Shown here in pieces: positions 37,001 to 49,481 of a stretch of 64,000 nucleotides of DNA; the stretch's first letter is position 1; each line of letters begins with the position of its first letter. The stretch is from Erythrocercus mccallii (Eukaryota > Chordata > Aves > Passeriformes > Dicruridae): contig VZRG01002349.1 of NCBI GenBank assembly GCA_013397435.1, positions 1 to 64,000 on the forward strand, read 5' to 3'. A program made the translations under genes and the position numbers. Under the pieces are notes generated by a model, which was not told where the DNA came from, ran no database searches, and was given only the letters and a program-made list of their open reading frames with translations.

Positions 37001-40000
37001 TGATCTTGTGACAGTGGAAATGATTGGCTCAGTGTTACAAATAAAATTGATTGATTCTGCTAAGGAAACCATGGATAGGGTACTGGAGGAACACTGTGCC
37101 TTACAGGATGGTAATGAACAGAAAAATTAAAGCTGAAGGGGTTTTCTTAGTGAGTAGCAAGCTATGCTTTACTTCATGCATGTGTTTGGGGTTTTTTTCC
37201 TTAGTTTTGGCAGAAGGGAACAGGTTTTTCTTGCCTTGAGAACTCTGTCGGAGCAGTTTGATATGTAGATAGCTTGCAGTCTGACTTGTATCTCACATGC
37301 AGCCTGTTATTTTCCCCCTCAGATCAGATTATTTGGATAGACACAGACAAACTGGGGAGGAACTTAATCTCCCTTTTTTTTTGCCAAAGGAATACAGTTT
37401 TAGGTGAAAGGAGGATTTTGTCTCAAGCAACTTACAGTCAAAATGTCTCCAAGGATCAGATATCTGAGTGTTATGACTGTTAAAACCCATAGAGATATGA
37501 GAGTTCATGTGCTGAATATTAGAGGTCTGTACCTTTTTCTAGACTGCAGTGAGTGTAGCTCACAAATCAAAGTTATTATTTTGATGTAAGTTTTCAGGGG
37601 GTGGGTTTTTTCCCTAACTATTTAGAATTTAGGAGGATCCATTCCCAAACTTTGAGTAATTTGACTCATCATATAACCTTGGGCAAGTTACTCATCCACC
37701 TTGAGCTTCAGTTTTCCCGGTGGGAGTATGAAGTAAACAATGGCAAACACTGAAAGCCAAATGTTGTGATGGAGTTGAGCTTTTTTGCTCTCTGTTGTTT
37801 TGCCTTTTTATAAAAAGGTAAATTTCCGTTATTCTTTCAAGTTGGTATTTGAAAAATTCACTAGAGAGCTGCTACTCCAAGCTGAAGACCTGATGTTAAA
37901 TTAAGAGATTTCAAGTTCCAGCCTCCTTTCACCTCATCTTACTCAGTCTTCTGCTGATCTTGCTACTCTGCTGCTATTTCCATGTGCCATCTAGAAGATC
38001 ACAGTCTCTAGGGAAGCTGGAGTCTGTCTCACAGATAAAAATAAGGCTTTGCTGTTACCTATGCAAGCATTAAACAAATAGTGGGGGGTTTTTGTTGCTA
38101 CCTGTGCAGGAATTAAACAGATGGTCTGGGGTTTCTTTCCCCCAAAGACCAGCTTACTGTAGACAGTTTAAAAAAAAAAAAGAAACAATTAACTGTGAAC
38201 CAATCCTTCTGTCTGTAAATCAAAGAATACTGTTGCTCAGGCAAGTGTGTAAAATTCTTCTGATAATTTATGTTGGCCCTACATACAGTGTCTTGCTTAA
38301 ATGCTGAGATCTTGAAGTTTCCCGTTTTTCCTTGGATGACAGTTTTCCGCAGGGGTTAGTGGACTGCCTTGTGAGACTGCAGGTAATATTAAAAGAACCA
38401 TCTTGTGGTTTGTTTAATGAGCTGCTTTCCTGCCATCTGAGAGGGCTGTTGTTATCCCATGCCTCAGATGGGTGGCTCTTGGTGGGGATTCCTGTCGAGT
38501 GTCCTGCTGAGATGTACCAGGGTGTCTCTCCCAGGTCGGGAGCCGATGGCAGTTCCCTCTTCAAGCTCCCTACGCTGTTGAAGCAGCGTCTCTGCCCCTA
38601 CAGGTTTGTCTGCGTTGGTGGAGCCTTCCAGCACCAGCAAAGCTCAGATTTTTTTACAGAATGCACCTGAGGGAAAGAAAAGTTTATAGTCACCTTTGAT
38701 GTGTGCAGGAATTCTGTTTTCAGATGCTTTTGAGATCAATAGAAAGAACTTTATATTTGCAAGAATGCTGGCAGGAAGGAGAAGTTGAACAAAGGTGCTC
38801 AGGCTGTGGCTGTGAAGCTGCTGCTGTAGCCACTGGTCGCTTCTAGGTGGCACCACCAGAAAGAGAATCTGTGCCTTCACCATCTGTGAGAGGCCAACTG
38901 TGGAGCTGCTTGGGGCTCTGGTGGTCAGAGCAGCTGGCAAATACTTCAGGAGAAAGAGGAAAGGAATGAACTTGCTCTGCTGTGATAGAACTGGCTGAAC
39001 TCTGAATTGCATTTTCCACAAGTGGGAGGCAGTGGTCACTAAGTGACAAATTGGTTTTGCTTTAGTGGCAGAAGTGTGATTGTGTACAAAATTTATACAC
39101 ACAGTTCTTCTCTAAAAGTTATTATCACAGAAGAATTACTTGTTTTTTCTAAATACTTAAATGTGAGACTGCTTTACAAATATTTAAATGTGAGACTTTT
39201 ATAAAACAGTCTTATGGTACAATTATGCTGTATGTGTACATATGTCAAATAAAATACAGGTTTTTATTCTCATCTAAAATTTGATTCTTAACATTCTTCA
39301 ATATTTTTCTCATTTTGAATAGGAAAAATCATAACATATTCCAGTTCATAGCCATTTTTCAACTTTTTGTTGTTGTCAGAGTATATGGTGGCTTTTAGTC
39401 TTGTCTGAAGGAGGGGGTCTCTCTTTGAAGGTAGTACATGTTTTTGAAAAATTTCCCTAAGAGATTATAGTGAGGAAGTTATCTCATGCACTGACTTGTA
39501 AAACAAGATGTTACCAAAACAAAGATGCAATCTTTGATTTTTTTTTTCTGAAATGTTTTATTCAGAGCAAGACAATGTTCTGGTAAGAAATAAAAATCCA
39601 GATCTATGTACCACAGAACTACATAACTAAAATATTCCTTTTCTTTTTCAGCAGCTCCATGAGACTGTGAAAAGAAAGCTTGATAGTGCTGCTTCCCCTC
39701 AGAATGGAGACCAACAGAATGGCTATGGAGATGTGTTTTCTGTATCCAAGAAACTGCGTCGTGAGGATGGTCTGGGAGTGAGTGGTTCTTCCAATGGAAT
39801 GCCCCCTGTGTCTCCACTCCATCATCTTGACAAGAAATCTGGTACTGGTGATACCTTACAACTTAATGGGAAACATCCAATGGGGCTCGATGGCATCAGC
39901 AAGAAGTGTCTTCCAGATTCCAGCCTGCAGATGAATGGAGGTGGTGATGCTGATGATTCATTTCCTCTGAGTTTGAACAAAGAGCTGAAGCAGGAACCTG

Positions 40001-43000
40001 TAGATGAGCTTCCCTGTATGAATCCTGTAGCAGGGGGTTCTATATCTCAGAATAACCTGATGCCTGATCTTAATCTGAATGAGCAAGAATGGAAGGAACT
40101 TATTGAAGAGCTCAATAGATCCGTGCCCGATGAAGACATGAAGGATCTCTTTAATGATGACTTTGAAGACAAAAAAGACGCAGATTCTTCAAATTCAGCT
40201 GCACAGACTCCATTGCCACAAGATATTAACATAAAGACTGAGTTTTCCCCAGCACCCTTTGAACAAGAACAGCTGGGATCTCCCCAGGTTAGATCCACTT
40301 CTTCAGGTTCAGCATTTATTGGTGCTGCTTCTGTACCTGTAAGTGCCGCTTCTACAACGGTTGGTAGTTCTCAGGCTATGTTCCAGCCTTCCAGTCAGCC
40401 AATGACTGAAAATCCTAATCAGCCCATGATGCAGGCATCAAACCACTCACAGAACGTCCAGAGGCCTGTATTGTTACCTGGGAAGTGTGCAGGAAGTGCC
40501 AAAGAAATGTCTTCTGCTCATCAACTTCAGCAGATTGCTGCCAAGCAGAAGAGAGATCAGATGTTGCAGAACCAGCAACAAGCTTCACAAGTCCACCAAA
40601 CAAATCAGATGTCAACATGGCAACAGTCTGGGACTTCCCATAGTCCACTGGCTGTCCCATATACCATGGAAAATCCTACTAGCCCATCAGTTTATCAGCC
40701 AGACTTCAACAATCAGAAACTCATGATGCCTAATTTGGGAAATAAAAGCTCACCGAGAGCTGGAGGCAATTATCATGTGAACATTTTGGGTCATCAGCAA
40801 AACAGCTTGAACCAGAACCCCGTGAATAGTCAAGGCTCTATGCTGGATTATGGGAACACCAAACCTCTCTCCCATTACAAAGCAGAGTGTGAGCAAGGGG
40901 TGGCAGTGCCTGGGCAGAACAAGACTCCCATGCTGGCATACATCCAGCAGCGCCAGCAGCCACCACTGTCCCACGTAGGTGACGACCAAAATGGGATGAT
41001 CCTGTTGAAACCCAAGTCTGGAAACATTGCCTACCGACTGCCACATGGTCAGGTAAATGTCCTGAATTACTTTTGCTCAGTAGCAGATTTAAGGTTGTTG
41101 GGTAGGTAAGGCTGGAGTGCAGATTCTGTGGTATAGTTTCAAATGGGTTTTTTTGATTTTTAAAGAGAAAAATCCTATATACAAGAATCTTAGACAACGA
41201 TCATGAAGTCTTTTTTCCACTGGGGACAGTTTTTAATACTGGGTTCTAGGTCATGTAACATGTGATTTCCAGCTTAATATACTTCGTGGGCAACAAATTA
41301 TGTCGTGCTTCACAGAAACTTCTACTTACAAAGATAAATAGATGCTTTGTAAACTTTTGACTAAAATAACTCATATAAAACTGTAGTGTTACACAGTGTT
41401 CTCAAAGAAGCTTTGATTTCTTTACCTTGTTTTTAGTCCCTACTTGTGTCAGAGTTGGCTTACTATTAAAAGACCTACTTTTGGAGAGGTGGAGGGCTGC
41501 ATTCCTGATTTCTTGGGTGTTCCGTGGAGACTTTCAGTTCCATGGATTTTTATTGGTTAAGTCTCTGGGCATTGGGGAAGTATGGCATAGGAGAGAAATA
41601 CATCATTAAGAACAAATAATGGTAGTGTTTGTTTGCTTGAAGCATATGCTTCAGGTTTTCCTGTAACAGAAAATTCCAGATGGTGCTCCTTTGCCTTGTA
41701 TAGAACTGTTACTACAAGTATGTTGCAGGTGAAAATTTCTGTAGTGGGTGGAAGACTCATTGGGATTCTGTAACATGTACCTGCAATGCACATAAAAGAG
41801 GGCTTGTTGAAAAAAAAGGTATTTGTTGCAAGGATTAAAGTTCCTCCAGCAAAAGCTGTTTGAGATCCAACTCCAGTCATATGTTCCCTCAACAAAACAG
41901 AAAACCTGTGAAAAAGCTCTGATTAGTCTGTGATAAAGACCACACTGGTGTACAAGTAGAAATTTGAGATCGATCTGTGTTTCATAAAAAAAATCTCTTT
42001 GAAAGCTGGCAGAAGTAACAGTCTGATGGAAGAAGGTTAGAGACAATTGTGTGTCACATCTCCTCCTCACTGAAAAACACGAGGGTGACGTTGCCTCTAC
42101 ACTGCCACATTTGCACTGAATTAACAGAAATACTTAGGAAAGCTTTGGGAGAATTTCTCAAAAGCTTGCACACGGACCAACTTAGCACAGCATTCCTTAC
42201 ATTTAGCTCATGATTCCTTATGAAACTGCAAAGTGAGAACCAGCAGCCGAACCCATTAGCTGAATGCTCAACTTGAACATAACATTTGTTCATGTAATTA
42301 GAGATGAGGCTGAACTGTGCTTTAAAATGATGAAAACGGTCAAATTTCAAAGGGATTTCCTGGTACTAAGAGGACAGTATCAGATCTCGAATGATAATTG
42401 TTCCATGTTATTTTTGCTTATCCAAGTTCCAGTCTCAGAAAAAAAGCCAAAAAATGCAGACTTAAGACTTATTATTATTAAGAACTAATAATGTGAGACT
42501 TAGACCTAGTAGTATTTTTGTCTGGTGCATGGTGATGGTTGGATTGCTGGAAAAATACTTTAAGACCCATTTTGACCACTGGAAGCCTTCTCCCCTTCAC
42601 CTGCAAATAGTAAATTCTCTGATATTAAAAAAAACCAAAACAACTTCAGGATGGGAGATATAAACACTTGCAGAATGAAATGTTGACAGAAGAGGCAGGA
42701 TTTAAATAAATGTTTTGTATAATGAAAATATAAAATGTAGTGTTTCAAAAACCGCTACCAAAGTAAACTGAAGCTAGGGTGTTTGAAGTGCAGTTGGTAA
42801 CTGTCTGAAAAAAAGCACACAGAGCTATACTCACCTGTTTGAGCTGGAAATTGGGAAGTACTTTGAAACTGAAATTAAAGCCTCTATTCCTAAATGTTGT
42901 GGAGCTTCTGACCCTAACTCCAAAGTGGCAGTTCTGTGTCTGGGTGTTTGGCTGTCTTTAATTAGCTGAACTTCCATAAGAAGCTTCACAGGTGAAGAAG

Positions 43001-46000
43001 TTACTGCATTTCTGTAACTTCTATCACTTTTCCTATGTTCTGCAGGATCAGAACTCTACTCCTACTGTTCCTCGTGTGGCTGTTTCTGTCCCAGGCCCTG
43101 GGGTGGGTGCCCAGGCTCCAAATGTGTCCATGGCAGGTAACCACAGCAACTCAGCTTACCAGCAGCAAGCAGCAGTGATGAAGCAACACCAAATGCTGAT
43201 GGACCAGCAGAAGCAGAGAGAGCAGCAACAAAAGCACCTGCTCATGGAGCAACAGAAGCAGCAATTCCTAATGGAACAGAGGCAGCAGCATTTGCTGGTA
43301 GAACAGGTGAGAGGGGCCAGCTATCTGATTTTTTTTAATTTGTGCTGCTTTGCTTTGGTGCATGAAATAGCATCTGATGTTTTAGAATCAAAGAATAGTT
43401 TGATTGGGAAGGACCTTAAAAATCATCTCAGTTCCAACTCCTCTGCCATGGGCTGGGACACCTTCCACTAAACCAGGTTGCTCCAAGCACCATCCAACCT
43501 GGCCTTGAAATAGATCTAGGGATGAGGCAGCCACAGCTTCTCTGGGCAACCTGTTCCAGTGCCTCACCACACTCACAGAAAATAATTTCTTCCAAATATT
43601 TAATCTGAATCTATCTTCCTTCACATGGAGGTCTTGGATTCCCCCTTGCTCTATCACTTCATGCCCTTTTGAGACACCTTCCCCCTCCAGCCTTCTTGTA
43701 AGCCCCCTTTAGGTACTGAAAAGTGCTCTGAGGTCTCCCTGAATCAGCTGCCCATCAGAAGCTTTAAGAAAAAAGGAAATGATACAATCTCCTCTGAACT
43801 GAAAATGTATGAAAGCCCCTTTTGTGGGGAAGGTTGTAGTAGAATATGCAGGATTGTGGAGCTGCGACTCTGCCAAGTCCTGGCCAACGGCTCTTTTATC
43901 ACCTGGAGACATCCTGATAAAACTGAGGTCTCAACAGAGGTGACAGAAAAACCCCCTCAGTTCTGGAGCCAGTGTAGACAAAACATAGTAATGTGGTTGG
44001 CAGTGTATGAGTGTTGGTAAAGATACGTTTTTGATGTTTGGGTTAAAACAATTTGGACTAAGGGAATACTGTGGGGGAATTATATTATTAAAGACTGAAA
44101 GAAAATTACCAAATCATCAATAAAATCACATCTTCTCTATGAGTTATGTGATCTGTAAGCTTAGAATACTTTTTAGTAAATCAATCAGTCTTTGGTGACT
44201 TGTATGTTAATATCAAACATCAAAGATGAGTAATGATTACTCTCCAAAGTGTTAACAAACAGGTATTCTTTGAGAGCAGGTGGGGAAAATGGAAATACGG
44301 GGTGTGACCTCCTGGTTGTGCTTTTGCATGTCTAGTGGATGGTGATTATTACAGCTTTGTTAGAGCTCTGAGAGCTGTGGCCCAGTAGGTTTCCTTAGGA
44401 CAATAATGGACCTAACAGGTATCAGATCTGTCTGAACAGTGGGGAGGTGATAAGTAGCATATCTCAAACACAGCACTGAAATATTTTTTCCTATCTGTTT
44501 GTTTCTGTTTTGCCAGCACATGTTGCTGCAGTAAATATCAGTATCATGAAAATACTTCGTTCATGTCCTGGTTATGGTAACTACAATTAACTTCTGTAAT
44601 TTCCATTTTTCTATAGTGATGCTGGAACTCTGGTCCCAAATACGGAGTGGCTTTGCCTTGGAGCTGAACAGCTTTAGATACTGCATTTGCCACATTTATT
44701 TGCCTTGTACTGCCTAGTCAAGCTAGGTCATGTTAGCATTCTGATTTGATATTTATTTCTTTGGATACACCTGATACTGGATGCAGTTTTACAAAAAGAT
44801 TCCTGAATCTGCCAGTGTCTACTTTGCGGGAGACTTATAGTTTCAGATAGCTCCAGTGCCATTCCCTGCCACTGTAAATTTGTCTTTTCACTTGGCCTTC
44901 TGTGTATTTTATTTTTTTTCCCCAAGCCAAGTTCTGCAGTTCTTGGTTTCTTTCAGAGCTGTGGCATCTCTTGTTGGCTTCTGTGGTCAGCCTCTTTCAG
45001 GTTTGACTGGTCCTGCAAGCAGCAGGTCCTCTGTCGAGCAGCCTGCTCTCTTCATTCCTGTACATGTCTCAACAGCTTCGCAGCTGGAGACATTTGGGAA
45101 GGGTGGTGGCGATGTGTATCTGCTGTTTGTTACATTGCATCAGTCTCTCTGTAAAGACTTCTGGCTTGTGTATTTATCCAAATACTCTTTGAAGGGAATT
45201 TCTGTCCCCTGCTGTGCTTTGTGTAACTTTTTGGTTAAGTGGGTAGTTGTGCACTGTATCACTACTTGGTTATGTCAGAATTTCATTCTGGCTGAAGATG
45301 TCTGAGGAGGAAGAGACAGAAACACTTCATTTTGTAAAAACAGCTGGTTGACTGTTAATACTGTCAAAACCAGAGTCTACTGTCACTACATCTATATTCC
45401 TCTCAAGACTTTACATTTCATTTTCCCCAAGGTTTCCTAATAGAAAATTTTCTTGGTTTATTTTTCAAATGGTTTGATCATAAAATAGGTATGGGTTGAA
45501 TCAGCTTTTATTTTAAAGAGGCACAATTATTTTGTGTTATGAGTAGGGTTTGTTTCAGTTGATTAGTGTGTTGCTATGAAAGTGGTTTGAAACAATGATT
45601 GAAAAGCTTGTATGACTTCTGTTATGGACTTAGTTCTGCAGTTTTCCGTAATCTTCTAGGAAAACCTGTGATATATGAGAATATGGATTTGTGTGTATCT
45701 TTTCATGTTTGCAGACAAGCACTAGAAAATATTTACATGAACAGTTCTTGATATTTCTGACTTGAACTTTTATTGATTTCTAAAGAAGGGTCTAAAATAC
45801 ATTGATCTGGAAATAAAGACCAAAACAGTAAATGTTTGGGGTTTTTTATACACTCACTTTTGCTCTTTTTGTACCTGTACTCTTTTCATCTTTAGAGTAT
45901 TGCTAAAAATGCCTGTTGATTGTGTTACTCATTAGGAGACTAACATCTCAGATTTCCAATCTTTGAAAGGCTTCAGACACGCACTGCAGTAACTCATGCA

Positions 46001-49000
46001 GTGCACGCTGTTGTCTCTGAGATCTGGGTCTTGTCCCTCATCAGATTAAACTGGTTGTATTTGAGCCTTGAGAACAAAGTCTGATGTGACTGTAGGGCTG
46101 CAGAAGCCCCTTTGATTACCAGCTGTGCGTAGAAGTATGCTGATGGATTGTTTTTATCCAAGATAGCCCTTGGAAAAAGCTTGATCTATTTTCAAATTAT
46201 CTTGCATTGGGCCTTTCTTAGGAGAAGCAGCGGCAGCAGCAGGAGCAGCAGCTGCAGCGGCATCTGACGCGGCCTCCTCCCCAGTACCAGGATCAGCCAC
46301 AGAATCCATACCAGCAACAGGTTGGACAGTTCACAGGTGAGTAAATGTGGCAGTTGAAATAATAGCAGAAGAAATACCAGGAGTGAAAAACAAAGTGTAT
46401 TCAAATTTCCTGGATTGGATAGCTTTTAATTAATTTATTACACATCACTCTGCCTTAAAAGCTCTTGACCTATACTCTGATTCAGTTGCAAATTAACAGC
46501 TTCCTTGGTCACAGGTATCTGGGACAACTTAATGTTGTTTGGGAAATGAGTAAAATTTTTAAGTACCTTCATTGTTCTACAGACTTTGTTTATATTTCTA
46601 TTTCATTGTGCAAGTTGGAAATTCTCTCTATCTTTGATATATTAATATTCAGAGGGTTTTTTTCTGAAGCCTGACATCACTACTCCCTTTATCTATCACA
46701 GGCCCTCATTAAAGAAAAATAAGTGGTGTATTATTTCTCTCATCTCTAGGATGAGTTTAAAAGTCTCTAACATTTTTATCCCTGATACCTTTAAAAGGGA
46801 GCGCAGTTTGAATTCTTTTCATTACATGTTAAGTGTCCTATGTGGGGTTTTTTGTATGAGAAGCAGCTTAGTATGTCTGTAGGGTATTAATTCTGATAAA
46901 TAAAAGATGTTGTAACTGTTCAGCTGGAATAGCTTCAAAAATGTGGAAGAACTAGAAAGCAATAAAAGCTCATCTTTTTACTTTAAAAGCTATTACTTGA
47001 CGTGGCATCAAGAAGCCACTTGTCTTTTTTGTATAAACCTAGAGTACAAGAAAATTTCCCTTCGTTTTGTTTTCTTACTCTCCATGTTCCTGCAGAAATA
47101 AATACTGAAGGGGGAAGATGCAAATGGAAATGTAATACCCTCACCCTGACAGTGTTCGTACCTGTGCAGTGTCAAGTGCAGCTACAACTGGGTTTTGTTA
47201 CTTAACTGAAAAAACTCGATGCCAATACAAAAGGATTGTGTGCTAACACAGGGATCAGTAACATTCTTCAAATAATGCACTGAAGTATTTTTTTATCTTG
47301 ACACTTTTCTGCAGAAAGATAGGCATACAAATGTTAGAGTAGGTTTTGCTATAATGAACATCAGTACTATTAAAAATAATTTTTGTTTTAATGATGATTG
47401 TAACTATTTTTTGCACCTGAAATCCTGATATGTGTGCTGTGTCTTCGCTGTAAATATTGTCACAGGAAGACTCTTCCCCCACCCATCCCTTCCCTTGACA
47501 CTGATGTTTTTATGATGTGCTTTGTTGATAATTAATTCAGCATAATTTGAATTCTATTTGAATTTATTTTTGATAACTCTGTTTTTATTCAAATACAATA
47601 TTAGTAATAATGGAGAGCCAGTACTCCTCAGATATCATAAAATATGAAAAAATTCTGCAGCTTACTTTTGGTTTTGAAAGTAGAGAAATTATTAGTGTAG
47701 GTAGGTTTCCCCTGGTCACCTGTAAGGAGTGTGGGGGATGTTACATGCACTACACTTTACAGAGCTTTTCTGCTTTTTTTCTTTCAAATAGGGAGCTCTT
47801 TCTTCTACAAGAAGAAATTTAAACTCAGGATTTGCAATAACAAGGGACTGTATTTGGTTTGCTGAGAAGACATTTTTCCAAATCACCTTGCTTGGCCATC
47901 AGCACTGCATATTAACATAGTGAATACTTCACTGTGGAAATCTAAAAGATACTTGACCAAAAATTTCTGAATTAGATATTTCTATATTAGATAAATAGAA
48001 GATATTCCTCGAACTGGGAATATGCAGAACTGGCAACCTTACAGTTTTATAAGAAATGCACTCTTGTATATGCATGGAATTACTGACTCTGTGTGTGTGT
48101 GTGTGTGTGTGCGCAGTAAGAGGTATTTTTTAACAGCTTAGTAAATTGTGCATGCACTTCAAAGTATGTGTTTACCTTTGTTCACAAAGAAACGTCAGAG
48201 TCCTGCCTTTAAAGTAATTTTTTTTTAATGAATGATGCTGAACTCTTAGAAGTGGTATTCAGATTTTTTTAGGACATTGGCATATCTGTGTTTGGGATCA
48301 AGGTGGAGATGCTAACTGGAGCAACAGTTGACACTCTAATGAAACTCCTGTTCTCTGTGTGTTGCTTGCAGAGGTCAGTTTATACACATGTAGCTGCACC
48401 TCTCTTCTGGGTTATTGTGCCTACAAGCCTGGTTTGGCTCTGGTTGAACCTGAGGTATTTAACGTACAAAATATTTGTTTGTATTTCAGGGTCATCTTCA
48501 GCCATGCCCGGAGTCAGTAATTTGGGACAGTCCAGCTCCGGCAGTCCCCGGATGTTTCCTCAGAGCCAGAACATGATTCAGATGGGACCTGGACACGCTC
48601 CTGTTGCTCCACTGCAGTCAGGCTCCAGCCAGCAGGAGCGGGGGGTGTCTCAGTACCCCAGCATGCAGAACATGCAGCGTGGGGGGTTGTACAGCCTGAC
48701 ACCTGGCATGACCCAGATGGTTCCCCAGCACACGACTCCGAGTGCCAATGGACAGACCCCGATGCAGAGACAGGGCAGCTTGGGCCAGGGCACTGCCGTT
48801 CCTGCTGCCTACGGGCAGAACACCTTACCAAACTCAAGTATTTCTCAGCAGCACAATAAAGGTGCACTGAATCCAACCTTGCCTAAGCCACAGATGGGAA
48901 GAGTACCAGCTGCTATGGGGGCTCAAAATCCATCTTGGCAACACCAAGGTATCCCTAATATTAACAACCAGACACAAGCAAACAGTGGCTTAGGACCGTT

Positions 49001-49481
49001 TACTGCCAACTCCTCTTTCCACATGCAGCAAACACATCTGAAGATGTCCAACCAGCAGTTTGCCCAGGGAATGCCTCAGGTAAGCCTAAGCACCAGCAGG
49101 CCCATGACCTCGATGAACGCTGCCGTCTCCGGGCAGATGCTGTCATCCTCTTTGGGAGCACAGCCACGGACAAACCCACCCACACAGCAGCAGGTACCCT
49201 CACAGCAAGTCTTGCCTGGCATGAACCAGACTGTTCCAGACCTGAATGCTTTCAACCAGAACCCAAATCAGCAAATTCCCAACAGAGGAAACCTGCACTG
49301 TAACCAAGGGTACCCTGTGAGGACGACCAGTCAGGAGCTGCCTTTTGCCTACAGCGGCCAGTCAGGCAATAATGGACTTCAGAACTTAACTGGTGACACA
49401 GATCTGATAGACTCTTTGCTGAAAAACAGGACTTCAGAGGAGTGGATGAACGATTTGGATGAGTTGTTAGGAACTCATTAA
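30650..49481 (+). CDS. MAML1: Mastermind-like 1, Notch co-activator (5 exons, about 1,044 aa)
   Basis: MAML1 is a nuclear scaffold that clamps the Notch intracellular domain on CSL/RBPJ and recruits p300. Coding exons: 30650-31018, 39655-41052 (or from 39652), 43046-43306, 46222-46336, 48490-49481. They join in phase into 1,044 codons plus TAA (1,045 with the upstream acceptor); human has 1,016 aa. Seen: an N-terminal basic helix region (about residues 13-75) that binds Notch-CSL, a Pro/Ala-rich spacer, SUMO-type motifs LKQE (Lys235) and IKTE (Lys317), the conserved block LMPDLNLNEQEWKELIEEL (258-276), a glutamine-rich stretch across exons 3-4, and the acidic C-terminal motif ending SLLKNRTSEEWMNDLDELL. 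The start was chosen because the protein begins MVLPPCPMAEF as in mammals; both ATGs have C at -3. No disruption was seen. Confidence 0.97.
36278..36316. repeat. Tandem duplication, period 19
   Basis: Two adjacent copies of TTGTTTTCAAGCTTTT plus three to four bases, within MAML1 intron 1. Confidence 0.85.
38050..38139. repeat. Degenerate tandem duplication, period about 45
   Basis: Two diverged copies share the pattern TACCTATGCAAGCATTAAACA / TACCTGTGCAGGAATTAAACA, each followed by a G-run and T-run. Confidence 0.7.
39151..39200. repeat. Tandem duplication, period about 27
   Basis: AAATACTTAAATGTGAGACT is followed by AAATATTTAAATGTGAGACT, about 450 bases before MAML1 exon 2. Confidence 0.85.
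39649..39654 (+). promoter_or_regulatory. MAML1: NAGNAG tandem splice acceptor (CAGCAG)
   Basis: After a strong pyrimidine tract, two AGs three bases apart can both end MAML1 intron 1 in phase. Use of the first adds one glutamine codon (CAG) before LHETVKRK. Confidence 0.8.
39655..41052 (+). CDS. MAML1: MAML1 exon 2 (residues 124-589)
   Basis: The large central exon of 1,398 bases, donor gtaaat. It encodes the p300-binding and acidic transactivation region, including SPQNGDQQNGYGD, LSLNKELKQEPVDELPCM, LMPDLNLNEQEWKELIEEL and SSAHQLQQIAAKQKRDQMLQ. Confidence 0.95.
41053..43045 (+). other. MAML1: MAML1 intron 2
   Basis: A 2.0-kb intron with nothing recognisable beyond short A/T-runs. Confidence 0.8.
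43046..43306 (+). CDS. MAML1: MAML1 exon 3 (87 residues)
   Basis: Acceptor ttctgcag, donor gtgaga, 261 bases in phase 0. It encodes the glutamine-rich region with QQAAVMKQHQMLMDQQKQRE and the repeated HLLMEQQKQQFLMEQRQQ pattern. Confidence 0.95.
43307..46221 (+). other. MAML1: MAML1 intron 3, carrying a CR1 element
   Basis: A 2.9-kb intron. Apart from the CR1 copy near its start, nothing was recognised. Confidence 0.8.
43384..43742 (-). mobile_element. CR1 LINE fragment, 5'-truncated
   Basis: On the + strand this reads as the reverse complement of a bird CR1 3' end. It begins with the terminal octamer region (AGAATCAAAGAATAG), followed by GGAAGGACCTTAAA, CCATGGGCTGGGACACCTTC, CAGGTTGCTCCAAGC and TCTCTGGGCAACCTGTTCC. 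Similarity fades at about 43,742, so it is a short, 5'-truncated, moderately diverged non-LTR retrotransposon copy with no coding capacity. Confidence 0.93.
46222..46336 (+). CDS. MAML1: MAML1 exon 4
   Basis: Acceptor tttcttag, donor gtgagt, 115 bases ending in phase 1. It continues the glutamine-rich coil and encodes LTRPPPQYQDQPQNPYQQQV. Confidence 0.95.
46337..48489 (+). other. MAML1: MAML1 intron 4
   Basis: A 2.15-kb intron with a TG dinucleotide repeat at 48,090 and no recognisable gene. Confidence 0.8.
48090..48111. repeat. Microsatellite (TG)11
   Basis: An uninterrupted TG run ending in GCGC, inside MAML1 intron 4. Confidence 0.95.
48490..49481 (+). CDS. MAML1: MAML1 exon 5 and stop
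   Basis: Acceptor gtatttcag, then 992 coding bases to TAA at 49,479. It encodes the C-terminal activation region: GAQNPSWQHQGIPN, SSFHMQQTHLKMS, QELPFAYSGQSG and the conserved end TDLIDSLLKNRTSEEWMNDL. Confidence 0.96.

Larger units (their letters stand above)
31019..39651 (+). other. MAML1: MAML1 intron 1
   Basis: An 8.6-kb intron. No coding segment or RNA gene was recognised in it. It holds a 19-bp tandem duplication at 36,278, (CAAA)-type sequence near 36,120, and degenerate tandem duplications at about 38,050 and 39,151. Confidence 0.8.

Noticed and set aside
38332..39102. Frames of 112 and 152 aa late in MAML1 intron 1
   Set aside because: They lie on opposite strands in intronic sequence without splice support or recognisable motifs.
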